From: Actinomycetes bacterium
Lineage (GTDB): Bacteria > Actinomycetota > Actinomycetes > Mycobacteriales > Mycobacteriaceae
Direction of reading: 5' to 3'
Length of the DNA stretch: 64,000 nt
Assembly: GCA_023404955.1 (NCBI GenBank)
Contig: JAEXZY010000070.1
Span: 1 to 64,000, forward strand
Position 1 is the first letter of the stretch. Each line of letters opens with the position of its first letter. Below the pieces are notes generated by a model that worked only from the letters and a program-made list of their open reading frames with translations, was not told where the DNA came from and did no database searches. Positions 26,099-34,163 of the stretch are shown here, one piece after another. Both the position numbers and the translations under genes were made by a program.

Positions 26099-26118
26099 AG
26101 AGGTGAGAAGCATCAAAA

Positions 26119-26322
26119 TCACCAGCGATTTCGCCATGTATTAATTACAACGACCACGCCAACAAGCAACCCAATGAGTGCCAGGCCGCCGACGATGACG
26201 ATGAGCGTTGGCAGGATCGATTCGATCAAGCTGACGGCGCAGTACAACGCGATAGCACCAAACAGAATGCCGAAGCACCAGCCGATAAGGCGGTCCATCC
26301 AGCTCCCTGGACTGTCGCTCAT
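26119..26322 (-). CDS. Small two-helix membrane protein
   Basis: A 67-residue protein with two hydrophobic helices (about 12-32 and 36-60) separated by a short turn, and a C-terminal NTWRNRW. ATG at 26322. Part of a run of four short genes upstream of the coupling ATPase. The function is unknown; a membrane partner of the transfer machinery is possible from context. Confidence 0.55.
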   Translation of the reverse strand: MSDSPGSWMDRLIGWCFGILFGAIALYCAVSLIESILPTLIVIVGGLALIGLLVGVVVVINTWRNRW

Positions 26323-26374
26323 GGCGCATCGGATCTTCGCAGCTCGACGAGCACGACCCCGTCCGATTGCGGCG

Positions 26375-26641
26375 TCATCGGTGATCACCCGAGACCAGCA
26401 CCGCCTCCTGCCGGATGTGTTCCTGAGCAATCGCGAAGGCTGTCTCGATGCGGCGTACCGACGTGTTGGCACGCCGCTCAATCCGGGCGAGCTCGGCCTG
26501 CGGCATCGCGCGATGCAGTTGCCGCCGATCCCGCGCCGCCAACGCTGCATCGATGCTCAGCATCAGGACGGTGTAGACCGCCAACAGAATTGCTAGCCAG
26601 AGCAACCGGGTGAACAAGCACGCGACGAGATCGACACTCAT
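26375..26641 (-). CDS. Small membrane protein with C-terminal coiled coil
   Basis: An 88-residue protein: one hydrophobic segment (about 5-30, CLFTRLLWLAILLAVYTVLM) then a charged helical region (RRQLHRAMPQAELARIERRA). The ATG at 26641 is preferred over one at 26656 because it overlaps the upstream stop in ATGA. Unknown function; co-transcribed with its neighbours. Confidence 0.55.
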   Translation of the reverse strand: MSVDLVACLFTRLLWLAILLAVYTVLMLSIDAALAARDRRQLHRAMPQAELARIERRANTSVRRIETAFAIAQEHIRQEAVLVSGDHR

Positions 26642-26892
26642 GAGGGCCACCGACATATCCAGTCCACGATTGTCCGCGACACGATGGCGGACAGCTCCGA
26701 GGCGTGGGCACAGCTGGCCGGCGCCGTATTAACGTGGCGATTCGCGTTGGCAATCACCGCTTCGGTGAAAGACATACTCTGCGAGAGCACATCGTTGAGT
26801 ACGGCATCGGCCGCGGCGCGGTCGTCGCTCGTGGGAGCTGGCGGGCACCAAGAGGACGGGACGTCCAGAACTGTGTAGTCGGTACTAGTCAT
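26638..26892 (-). CDS. Small hypothetical protein of the transfer module
   Basis: An 84-residue soluble protein with a Pro/Trp-containing N terminus (VPSSWCPPAP) and a helical middle (DDRAAADAVLNDVLSQSMS). It starts at ATG 26892 and couples to the next gene by ATGA. No family recognised. Confidence 0.5.
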   Translation of the reverse strand: MTSTDYTVLDVPSSWCPPAPTSDDRAAADAVLNDVLSQSMSFTEAVIANANRHVNTAPASCAHASELSAIVSRTIVDWICRWPS

Positions 26893-26904
26893 CGCGGGTC
26901 CTCG

Positions 26905-27210
26905 TCAACGTCCGAATCCGGCGACCTCGTTGCCGACGTAGTTCGCAAACTGATCAACGATGTAATTGAGGCGGTTAACGACAACCGGATCGCCGTCAGC
27001 CTGAAAGGTCGCCTCGCGACTCAGCATCGCTACAGCCTGGAGGCCGATACCGGCGACCATGCCAGCTGCCTGTACACGGGTGGCGGTAACGAGGCCGTGG
27101 GTCACCTCGCGATTCTGCAGTCGCGCCAGGGTCTTGCCTTCGGTACGGCTGAAGCCCTCGGGCACTTGCTCTGAGAGCTGTTGTTGGGAACGAACCATCG
27201 GAAGAGACAT
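26905..27210 (-). CDS. Hypothetical protein at the head of the short-gene operon
   Basis: A 101-residue protein. ATG at 27210 is preferred over 27231 because AAAGG stands eight bases upstream. Sequence is helical, with a Gly/Ala-rich stretch (QAAGMVAGIGLQAVAML) that could contact membrane and a C-terminal VDQFANYVGNEV. It is transcribed divergently from the regulator-like gene at 27336 through a region with four TCTGGTC-type repeats. Confidence 0.55.
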   Translation of the reverse strand: MSLPMVRSQQQLSEQVPEGFSRTEGKTLARLQNREVTHGLVTATRVQAAGMVAGIGLQAVAMLSREATFQADGDPVVVNRLNYIVDQFANYVGNEVAGFGR

Positions 27211-27222
27211 TTGGACGGCCTT

Positions 27223-27338
27223 TCTGGTCATAATCTGGTCATAGGCTCGGGAAGAATTCCCTCGTCACAAGCCTGCCGCTCTGCACGTCCGACTTTCTGG
27301 TCGCATCTTGGTGAGATTCCGGGCAAAATCTGGTTATG
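27223..27338. promoter_or_regulatory. Divergent promoter region with four TCTGGT repeats
   Basis: TCTGGTCATA occurs at 27223-27232 and 27234-27243, TCTGGTCGCA at 27296-27305 and TCTGGTTATG at 27329-27338. The first overlaps the longer alternative start of the leftward gene and the last overlaps the ATG of the rightward gene, so a protein binding these copies could control both directions. Confidence 0.5.
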
Positions 27339-27848
27339 CCGGGCCAGAGTTCACGTGACAACCTCGTCGCAGAGCTCAAGATCGTTCGCAAGTCAGGACT
27401 GCATCGACTGGCAGAGCGGATGCCGGAGCTGCCAGAGCTCACCCGGCTAGCGAAGGAAACGATGGGTGCCGGCACCGCCGACGATGTCGAACGAATGCTG
27501 CGCCACGTCTTTCGGTCCTATGCCGAGGGCGCCCAAGGCACAGCCGTGGGCATCCTTCTCGGACTCGAACTGGGGCGGCGAGGCGCCAACCCTTCGGTGT
27601 TGAGGGATGCGGCGGCGAAGCGACTCGGGTACTACTCCGTAGAGACATTCCGAAAGAAGCCGGAGGACAACGCGATTGGCTACTTCGCCGACATCTTGCA
27701 GCGGTATGCGAGCGATACCGGGCGGTTGGAGGTGACCAACCCCAACAAGGTAGATCACATCATGGAACTCATTTCGCAGCTCACGGTTGCCGAGTACAAC
27801 GAGCTCATGCGGCGTGTACGGCATTGGTTCTCGACACTCGTTCTCTAG
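27336..27848 (+). CDS. Hypothetical protein, possible regulator of the transfer module
   Basis: A 170-residue, mostly helical protein. The middle, LRDAAAKRLGYYSVETFRKKPEDNAIGYFADILQRY, resembles a short module seen in many actinobacterial regulators in which an SVETFRK-type turn follows a helix; I do not know its function. No ribosome-binding site precedes the ATG, so it may be leaderless. It is divergent from the short-gene operon, and the repeats in front of it suggest it may regulate itself and that operon. Confidence 0.6.
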   Translation: MPGQSSRDNLVAELKIVRKSGLHRLAERMPELPELTRLAKETMGAGTADDVERMLRHVFRSYAEGAQGTAVGILLGLELGRRGANPSVLRDAAAKRLGYYSVETFRKKPEDNAIGYFADILQRYASDTGRLEVTNPNKVDHIMELISQLTVAEYNELMRRVRHWFSTLVL

Positions 27849-28018
27849 CGTATCCGTAAAGGCCTTGGAAACCCCCTTACTGATTCGCGGCGCCCGGCTC
27901 GTCGAGCCTTCGTACGGGTGAAGTGGCATGGGCATCGGACAGCCGACTAGGAAGTCTGCGACTAACGTGGTCTGAGCTATCGAACGCCGCTATGTTGTGG
28001 CAACTTGAGGGGGAATGG

Positions 28019-29083
28019 ATGCCGTTTCGATTGACGCATTCCACCGCTGATCCCGTAAGGCTGATCGTAATAGGTCTTGGGCATCAGAGCGTGGACGACC
28101 ACCTGCCGGCTATAACGGAAAGCGACGCCGTGGAGCTTGCTGGCGTTGCAGACATTGATGCAGAGCGTGCTCAGCAGATCGGTGACCATTACCGGGTGCC
28201 TTACGACAGCACGACGGAGGGCTTGCTCGGCAAAATTGCGACCCCGGACGCCGCGCTTATCGCGGTGCCTCACACTGGGTACCTACCCATAATCGAGCAA
28301 CTTGCGCGTCGGGGCGTTCACATCATCAAGGAGAAGCCCTTTGCTGTCTCCATGGCCGACGCCAAAGATCTGATACGAGTTGTAAAGCAGCATGATGTCA
28401 CACTGCAAGTGACCCTTCAACGACGCTTTAACCCCATCTACCGGAGTTTCGAACAGCTCACACGGCGGATCGGCAAGTTGTACTCGATCGAGGGGCGCTA
28501 CACAATGAACGTCGCACGCCTAGACGAAGGATGGAGAGCTAGCCGGCTCTTTGCAGGCGGCGGAGCGCTGATCGATCTCGGATATCACTATATCGACCTA
28601 ATCGTTTGGTATTTCGGGCTGCCTGATGAGGTGAGCTGCAAGACTTCTACCGGGAATCGACTTGATCAAAAATATGACGTTGAAGACACGGCACTTCTCA
28701 CTTTCGCCTACAACCAGCATCAGGGCGAAGCTGGGATTGTTCTTGGATCGCTAATAGTTTCGCGGGTTTATCCGGCCAAAGACGAGCTCATGGTTGCGTA
28801 TGGCTCTCGAGGAAGTGTTCTCGTTCGACGAGGCGAAGTAACACGCTACGACACAAACGGCACTTCTATTGAGTGCCTCACGCGAACCGGAAGTTGGCCC
28901 TCCGCACTTGTAGACCAAATTGAAGAGTTTGCCGGACACATTCGGAGCCGGGAACATTCTGGCGAAATCGAACGCCGGTACCTTGAACAGATAGCACTGG
29001 TCGCGGCTGCATACGAATCTGCTCGATCCGGCCAACCACAGAACCCACACGAGTACCTTCAGCACTTAGAGGAGGACGCATGA
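28019..29083 (+). CDS. Gfo/Idh/MocA-family oxidoreductase
   Basis: A 354-residue NAD(P)-dependent sugar-type dehydrogenase. The Rossmann fold begins RLIVIGLGHQS and the family signature EKPFAVS contains Lys106; LIDLGYHYIDLIVWYFG carries the conserved catalytic-region Asp and His of the C-terminal domain. Such enzymes oxidise or reduce a ring hydroxyl, often before transamination. ATG 28019 has GAGGGGGAATGG upstream; an extension to 27923 is not needed. The stop overlaps the aminotransferase start in ATGA, so the two enzymes are translationally coupled, as expected for oxidation followed by amination. Codon use is less GC-biased than in the 1-18 kb genes. Confidence 0.88.
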   Translation: MPFRLTHSTADPVRLIVIGLGHQSVDDHLPAITESDAVELAGVADIDAERAQQIGDHYRVPYDSTTEGLLGKIATPDAALIAVPHTGYLPIIEQLARRGVHIIKEKPFAVSMADAKDLIRVVKQHDVTLQVTLQRRFNPIYRSFEQLTRRIGKLYSIEGRYTMNVARLDEGWRASRLFAGGGALIDLGYHYIDLIVWYFGLPDEVSCKTSTGNRLDQKYDVEDTALLTFAYNQHQGEAGIVLGSLIVSRVYPAKDELMVAYGSRGSVLVRRGEVTRYDTNGTSIECLTRTGSWPSALVDQIEEFAGHIRSREHSGEIERRYLEQIALVAAAYESARSGQPQNPHEYLQHLEEDA

Positions 29084-30348
29084 CCGAGGCAGTAAAGCTC
29101 GCAATTCACGGCGGCGAGCCACACCTAGCCGATCCCTCACAAGCCAAATTTGTGTGGCCGCGTGTCGATGATCGAATGCGGAGAGTCGTCCTGAAGCAGC
29201 TCGACGACACTTTGTCGATCTACGATAACACTGGAATATTCGGCGAATTCGAGCGCGATTTTTCTCACGCGATTGGCCGCCAGTTCGCTCTCCTGTTCAA
29301 CTCGGGAACATCCGCTATCAGTGCAATGTACGAAGCGATTGCCCCCACCGCGCCGCCGGAGGTGCTTTGCCCGGTTTACACTTTTCACGCGACTGTGAGC
29401 CCTTTGATGTACATCGGCGGCGCGCCAATTTTCTGCGACTCTGACAGTGAAGGCAACGTCGCCTTGGAAGAGATCCAGCGGAGGCGGACTAGTCAATCTG
29501 TAGCGGTGATGGTTACTCACATGTGGGGCAATCCAGTTAGAGATATCGAGGCGATCGCGCGGTATTGCCGCGATGAGAATCTTTACCTTCTTGAAGATTG
29601 CTCCCATGCCCATGGCGCGCAAATGAACGGTCGCCCGGTAGGAAGCTTCGGCGACATGGCTGCATGGAGCCTCCAGGGGCAGAAAACTGTAACGGGGGGT
29701 GAGGGTGGCATAATGGTCACTGACAACGCCGACTTGTATTATCGAAGCCTACTTCAGGGCCACTATAATAAGCGGCCAAAAGTGGAAATACCTGAGGGAA
29801 ACCGGCTCCGCGAGTATGCGCTTACAGGTATGGGCATGAAATTGAGAGCTCATCCCCTGGCAATTGCAATCGCTGCCGATCAATTCAAGCAACTGTCCCA
29901 TTTCATAGAGACCCGACAGCGCCATGCGGAGATAATCCACGACACACTCGCTGATTTTCGATTCCTTCGGACACCTGACCCTAACGACGGCCTCGTAAGA
30001 TCTTGGTACGCATTCACGGTCCTGTACGACGAAAAGTTGACGCCAGGCGTGACGCGCGAACGATTTGTTGAAGCACTCCACGCCGAAGGACTTAACGAGG
30101 TTGACATACCTGGATCGACCGGACTCATTAATTCTGTCCCGTTATTCTCCAAGCCAAATGAAATACTAAGGCGTCTTTATTCTACCGAAGCGTCGGATCA
30201 ACAGGATTTTCCTAAAGCCCATCGCTTTTACACGCGCCTTATGAAGCTACCTGTGTGGACATTTCCCGAGGAAGAAGGGACAGTTCGCAGGTACTGTGAA
30301 GGTATAGCCAAGGTAGCTGAGTACGTTGAGAAGCATAGGAATCTTTAA
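29080..30348 (+). CDS. DegT/DnrJ/EryC1/StrS-family PLP aminotransferase
   Basis: A 422-residue sugar aminotransferase. NSGTSAI binds the PLP phosphate, LLEDCSHAHGA carries the PLP-stacking/pyridine contacts (Asp173, His176/178) and Lys202 in SLQGQKTVTGGEGG forms the Schiff base. Family knowledge: these enzymes transfer an amino group from Glu or Gln to keto sugars. Coupled with the Gfo/Idh gene, it most likely makes an amino sugar or aminocyclitol, comparable in logic to the NtdC/NtdA pair of kanosamine synthesis, though the actual substrate cannot be inferred. Confidence 0.9.
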   Translation: MTEAVKLAIHGGEPHLADPSQAKFVWPRVDDRMRRVVLKQLDDTLSIYDNTGIFGEFERDFSHAIGRQFALLFNSGTSAISAMYEAIAPTAPPEVLCPVYTFHATVSPLMYIGGAPIFCDSDSEGNVALEEIQRRRTSQSVAVMVTHMWGNPVRDIEAIARYCRDENLYLLEDCSHAHGAQMNGRPVGSFGDMAAWSLQGQKTVTGGEGGIMVTDNADLYYRSLLQGHYNKRPKVEIPEGNRLREYALTGMGMKLRAHPLAIAIAADQFKQLSHFIETRQRHAEIIHDTLADFRFLRTPDPNDGLVRSWYAFTVLYDEKLTPGVTRERFVEALHAEGLNEVDIPGSTGLINSVPLFSKPNEILRRLYSTEASDQQDFPKAHRFYTRLMKLPVWTFPEEEGTVRRYCEGIAKVAEYVEKHRNL

Positions 30349-30442
30349 AGGGAAGGAGTCATCTTGGCTTCCTATTTTGATCTGCGATGTGTTACAATTA
30401 TTGGTAACTCTGAACTAATTACAGCCGGAAGGAGGGTCCAGG

Positions 30443-30985
30443 ATGTCGTCACCGGCTTCCAGTGAAATCGAATTGGAGCTTACATATTTGGCGGGAGAGC
30501 TGCCGGATCTTGGTGGCCTTAGTGGCACTCCGATGGAGGATGTCTACTTTCCTGATGACCCCAGTGTGCATCCCCGCCTTCGCCTGCGCCGTAAGGGCGA
30601 CAATTACGAGCTCACAAAGAAGATCCCGGTAGACAGCTCAGATGCTTCGCGGCATGCGGAAATGACAATTTCTCTGAGCGAGATCGAATATGTGTCTCTA
30701 ACTATTGGCCACGCGCGGAAGGTTACTAAAACCCGGTATGTAGTTCCGCTTGGAGGGCGAGCCGCAGAAGTTGACGTCTTCGAGGGTGCGCTCGCGGGAC
30801 TGGTGCTGATTGATTTCGAGTTCGAATCCGAAGCCGAAATGCGAAACTTTGCGCCCCCACCGGAATGCCTGGCGGAAGTCACGCAGGAGGATTTTATCGC
30901 TGGGGGTCTTCTTGCAGGCAAAGCATATAGCGACATTGCGGATGAACTCGCTCGGTTCAAATATATCCGTGTCGGTGAGCAATAA
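30443..30985 (+). CDS. CYTH-domain protein (triphosphate tunnel family)
   Basis: A 180-residue CYTH-like protein. EIELELTYL near the N terminus is the EXEXE/K signature strand; RLRLRRKGDNYELTKK gives the basic tunnel residues; EVDVFEGALAGLVLIDFEFES is the acidic metal-binding strand pair. CYTH enzymes act on nucleoside or inorganic triphosphates, as adenylate cyclases, thiamine triphosphatases or tripolyphosphatases. GGAAGGAGGGTCCAGG stands before the ATG. The 94-base gap upstream contains GTTAC-N8-GTAAC (about 30390-30407), a possible operator. Its stop overlaps the next start by one base. Confidence 0.8.
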   Translation: MSSPASSEIELELTYLAGELPDLGGLSGTPMEDVYFPDDPSVHPRLRLRRKGDNYELTKKIPVDSSDASRHAEMTISLSEIEYVSLTIGHARKVTKTRYVVPLGGRAAEVDVFEGALAGLVLIDFEFESEAEMRNFAPPPECLAEVTQEDFIAGGLLAGKAYSDIADELARFKYIRVGEQ

Positions 30986-31416
30986 TGCTTACCGACCGTG
31001 ATCGCCGATTGGTCGCTTATGCGTCTGACATGATTCGTAAGTACTTCATCGAGGACGAGCACCACGTTGCATGCGCCCTCCGTTGTGGAGGTAAGAAATA
31101 TCCTGCGCTGCATCTGGATTCCAGCGGCATTGATGTTTGCGCTGAACCGATTGCGTTGAGCAACGCGCTGATGGCCGGTGAGTCGGATTTCGATACGATC
31201 GTGGCTGTCCGCTGGGACGGCAATCCAGGCTCCCCACCAGAAGTGATTGCCCCCTGTGGTGATTGCCGTCAGCTCTTGATCGAATACTGTCCTGAAGTGC
31301 GGGTAATTCTTGACGACGGCCAAGGAGAACACATAACGGTTTCGGCCTCGGATCTGGTTCCCTACCCCTACCTCAAAAAGACATCGCGGCTGGCGCGGGG
31401 AAAGTTTCGGCCCTGA
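30985..31416 (+). CDS. Cytidine/blasticidin-deaminase-like protein
   Basis: A 143-residue zinc deaminase fold: Cys52-Ala-Glu54 (Zn ligand and proton shuttle) and Pro90-Cys91-Gly-Asp-Cys94 (two Zn ligands). The CAE form is that of cytidine and blasticidin S deaminases. Likely reaction is hydrolytic deamination of a cytosine-type nucleoside. The ATG overlaps the preceding stop (TAATG). In this operon it may act on a cytosine nucleoside intermediate or detoxify one. Confidence 0.85.
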   Translation: MLTDRDRRLVAYASDMIRKYFIEDEHHVACALRCGGKKYPALHLDSSGIDVCAEPIALSNALMAGESDFDTIVAVRWDGNPGSPPEVIAPCGDCRQLLIEYCPEVRVILDDGQGEHITVSASDLVPYPYLKKTSRLARGKFRP

Positions 31417-31496
31417 ATTGCCAGCGTAAAGGACACGCGATATCAACAGCCGAGTTGCAGGGTGAGTCTTAGTTCGGTGCATGGACGGGTGACTTA

Positions 31497-32102
31497 ATGG
31501 GCTTCCTGGCCGTATGTGGGCCCGACGGATCGGGCAAATCGACACTAGTGACGGAACTCGCGGCCGAATTAGGGATAGACTCACTCCCCGAAAGGCCTAT
31601 GGAACTAAGTGCATTTAGTGACTGGATTGCGAATCCAACTCGCTCGCGATTGGTCAGAGCGCAGCGTGCTTTTATGAAACACGCGCTTGATCGTCAAGCC
31701 TCCGCCGCCCTCACCGGTGGTGTGGTGGAACGGTTGATTTGGGACAATCTTAGCGTGTTCCTGCGTGGCCGTTTGGAATTAGGCGACTTGCTTGAGGATG
31801 ACTACAACGACTTAGTCGCTGAGTTCTCGCCATTAGCGGCCGCCGCTCCAAGGCCGGCTGCGATCATCTATCTCGACTCTCGACTGGACGTACTTATAAC
31901 ATCAATGGCGGCCCGCGGTCGAGTGGACGACGAGGCTATGGATAGAAGATCAGCAACGTGCTTCCACGCGTTGTACGCAGACTGGATCTCCACCGTCGAT
32001 TACTGCGATGTCTTAAGGATCGAAGCGTTGTCGTGTGACGCGCGCTCGCTTGCCAGTAAAGTGTCCAATCAGCTGCGGGCTCTAGACATCCCAACTGCGT
32101 GA
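31497..32102 (+). CDS. P-loop nucleoside/thymidylate-kinase-like protein
   Basis: A 201-residue protein starting MGFLAVCGPDGSGKST (Walker A 8-15). VVERLIWDNLSVFLRG fits the ERS/DRY-like segment of deoxynucleoside kinases, and a lid-like RGRVDDEAMDRR follows at about 140. It probably phosphorylates a nucleoside or nucleotide. It follows the deaminase by 80 bases on the same strand, consistent with a nucleotide-handling group. Confidence 0.72.
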   Translation: MGFLAVCGPDGSGKSTLVTELAAELGIDSLPERPMELSAFSDWIANPTRSRLVRAQRAFMKHALDRQASAALTGGVVERLIWDNLSVFLRGRLELGDLLEDDYNDLVAEFSPLAAAAPRPAAIIYLDSRLDVLITSMAARGRVDDEAMDRRSATCFHALYADWISTVDYCDVLRIEALSCDARSLASKVSNQLRALDIPTA

Positions 32103-32244
32103 ATTCTAGGAGATCCCGCCCTTAGGTGTGAGGATCGCTGCGGGTCAATTTGTTGCATGTTTAGATTTCGTGACTGATTCTCATTCTCAGAACCCCGAGA
32201 ACCGCGGTGTGCGGACGAGATAAGCCACGCTAATTGTACATACG

Positions 32245-32260
32245 GATACTTATAAGTATC
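32245..32260. promoter_or_regulatory. 16-base perfect palindrome upstream of the GNAT gene
   Basis: GATACTTATAAGTATC is a perfect palindrome 50 bases before the ATG of the acetyltransferase. Its ten-base core ACTTATAAGT recurs at 34111-34120 upstream of a small XRE regulator, suggesting an operator for that protein. Confidence 0.5.
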
Positions 32261-32310
32261 ATTCTGCACTATGGTGGTAGCCAACTGCATTCTTCTTCGG
32301 GGCGAGTGAA

Positions 32311-32823
32311 ATGTCGGTCTCAATCAGAGCGATGGCGGAAGATGACATTATCGGTGTCGTTCGTGCTTGCAATGACTGGCAAGAATTGGCGCAGTATGGT
32401 GCCCCCTATTGGCGTCCGCGAAGTTCTGCCCAGCTTCGGCGCAAGATTGCAGCCACGTCTGGGCCGCAGCTGGCAGCTGAATACAGCTTCGTTCTCGCGG
32501 AGGCCGATGGACGTCTCGTTGGCGAGTGCTCGCTGCATACCATCGACTGGCGCAGTGGTTTCGGGCAAGTCGGTGTGTGTATCTGGAGTCCGGCCGATCG
32601 TCGCAGTGGATATGGTCGTGCGGCCGTGCAACACGCAGTTAATTGGGGTTTCAGATATCTGGGCCTTGCTCGGTTAGAAGCTTGGATCGTGGATGGCAAC
32701 GAACCGTCGCTTGAACTATTCAAGAGCTTCGGATTTATTTATGAGGCGACATTGCAGAGTCGTTACCTGCATGACGGTGTGCGAAAAGCGATGCACGTGC
32801 TGGCCCTGTCACCGTCGGCATAG
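32311..32823 (+). CDS. GNAT-family N-acetyltransferase (RimJ/RimL-like)
   Basis: A 170-residue GNAT protein. Motif A is about VGVCIWSPADRRSGYGRAAV with the acetyl-CoA pyrophosphate loop RRSGYG; GLARLEAWIVDGNEPSLELFKSFGF is motif B, typical of RimJ/RimL and aminoglycoside-type acetyltransferases. The substrate is unknown; an amino sugar made by the upstream aminotransferase is a reasonable guess. A palindromic operator candidate lies 50 bases upstream. Confidence 0.82.
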   Translation: MSVSIRAMAEDDIIGVVRACNDWQELAQYGAPYWRPRSSAQLRRKIAATSGPQLAAEYSFVLAEADGRLVGECSLHTIDWRSGFGQVGVCIWSPADRRSGYGRAAVQHAVNWGFRYLGLARLEAWIVDGNEPSLELFKSFGFIYEATLQSRYLHDGVRKAMHVLALSPSA

Positions 32824-32889
32824 GAACGCTGCGTTCCAGCATTTAGATATAGGCGCTGAGCTGGTGTTTTGCTACAATAACGGTAAGCA

Positions 32890-34029
32890 ATGCCACGCAA
32901 ACTACGATCATCAAGTTCATCTCGGCTCCGCAAAACCAAAGCGGCGCTGCTCGCCGTGTCACTCAGCCTCTCCGGCATCCTGCTCATCATGACAAATGGC
33001 TGGATGTCTGCACTCAATCTTGGCGACTTTGGTTGGCTGCATGCCCTGCCGCTCGGCGAACTCGGCGGAACTCTCTTCGGCGCAGGGTTTCTCGGCACGC
33101 TGTTCGAGTACAGCTTCCGTAAGGATCAGGAAGAGGCAACTGTCGAGCAGTTCCGGGAGATCATAAGAGAGCAGGCGCCGGCCATGCGTGATGCCGTCAT
33201 CGAGGGCTTCGCCATCCACCCTCAGGATCTCAGGCGTGTGGCCAATCCAGAACTCCTCGACGACATCGCGTCAAATGTGATGAGCTTGCGCCTTGGTGAC
33301 GAACAGTTCGCCCGGGAGATTTACCGCGACATTCGTGATCAAGCAATTCATGCCGCGGAGCGTTGGTACGACGTGGAGGTGCGGATTCGACTGTCGGACC
33401 GGACACAGGGGAGTGCGGCGAGCGCTCCACTCTTCGACGTTGTCGTCGAATGGGAGTACACGACAGTGCCATCTGGTCCGGTGCGGCGCTTCGCATGCGT
33501 CTCGGATCGGGACGAGTACAACGACTTGCGACAGGACGTGCCGGCCACTTCGACCTGGATGATGGTTCCGCGGCCGGGTATGGATGCGAGCAGCCGCGAC
33601 TTTTACGAGCTTCTCGAACTGACCGTGGACGGCGAACCGCAGGTAATCCGACGAACGGCGCGCAAAACGGGTCAGACGTACACCGTGAACCTTGGAGACA
33701 AAGCGATGGCGGGGACACCTGTCCGCATCCGACAAATGTTCCGCACTGTGACACCGACCTGGGGCCACCGATTGTTCTTCGAACTGCCGCAGCCGGGGCG
33801 CAACATCTCACTCACCCTGGACTACACCGCAACCGATATCGCCCACATGCGGGTCAGTGACACTGTCGGAGCTTTAGTGCCGCCACAGGTGACTCAGCTG
33901 CCGAATACGGTTCCCGGACGGGCTATTTCAGTCGAAGCTCCTGGATGGCTGCTGTCGAAGGCCGGATTCGCCTTCACATGGACCCTGAATACAGAACTGC
34001 CCCGCGACGACGCTCGCGAGGCAGCCTGA
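32890..34029 (+). CDS. Two-helix membrane protein with cytosolic C-terminal domain
   Basis: A 379-residue protein: basic N terminus, two hydrophobic helices (about 17-36 and 52-74), then a coiled-coil-like linker (FRKDQEEATVEQFREIIREQ) and a 270-residue soluble beta-rich domain (RWYDVEVRIRLSDR, FDVVVEWEYTT, QTYTVNLGDK). The layout of two N-terminal helices plus a cytosolic domain is like that of some defence effectors, but I do not recognise the soluble domain. It is followed by a small XRE gene on the same strand. Confidence 0.65.
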   Translation: MPRKLRSSSSSRLRKTKAALLAVSLSLSGILLIMTNGWMSALNLGDFGWLHALPLGELGGTLFGAGFLGTLFEYSFRKDQEEATVEQFREIIREQAPAMRDAVIEGFAIHPQDLRRVANPELLDDIASNVMSLRLGDEQFAREIYRDIRDQAIHAAERWYDVEVRIRLSDRTQGSAASAPLFDVVVEWEYTTVPSGPVRRFACVSDRDEYNDLRQDVPATSTWMMVPRPGMDASSRDFYELLELTVDGEPQVIRRTARKTGQTYTVNLGDKAMAGTPVRIRQMFRTVTPTWGHRLFFELPQPGRNISLTLDYTATDIAHMRVSDTVGALVPPQVTQLPNTVPGRAISVEAPGWLLSKAGFAFTWTLNTELPRDDAREAA

Positions 34030-34106
34030 TCATATAGTGCGATTCCTCTGCCTATTCGCCGCCACTCATGTCCGTCCCTTCCGTCCCGTCCGGCCAAGAC
34101 CTGGAA

Positions 34107-34140
34107 CGCTACTTATAAGTCTGTAGACCGTCAAGTAGCG
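34107..34140. promoter_or_regulatory. Inverted repeat upstream of the small XRE gene
   Basis: CGCTACTT (34107-34114) and AAGTAGCG (34133-34140) are perfect inverted repeats with an 18-base spacer; the left arm overlaps the palindrome ACTTATAAGT (34111-34120). It ends 23 bases before the XRE ATG, a good position for autoregulation. Confidence 0.5.
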
Positions 34141-34163
34141 GACCGGAATCGTCATGTGGCGTT

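Noticed and set aside
28019..30348. Calling the oxidoreductase/aminotransferase pair a kanosamine pathway
   Set aside because: The gene logic is similar, but no NtdB-like phosphatase is present and the other cluster members act on nucleosides, so a specific product would be a guess.
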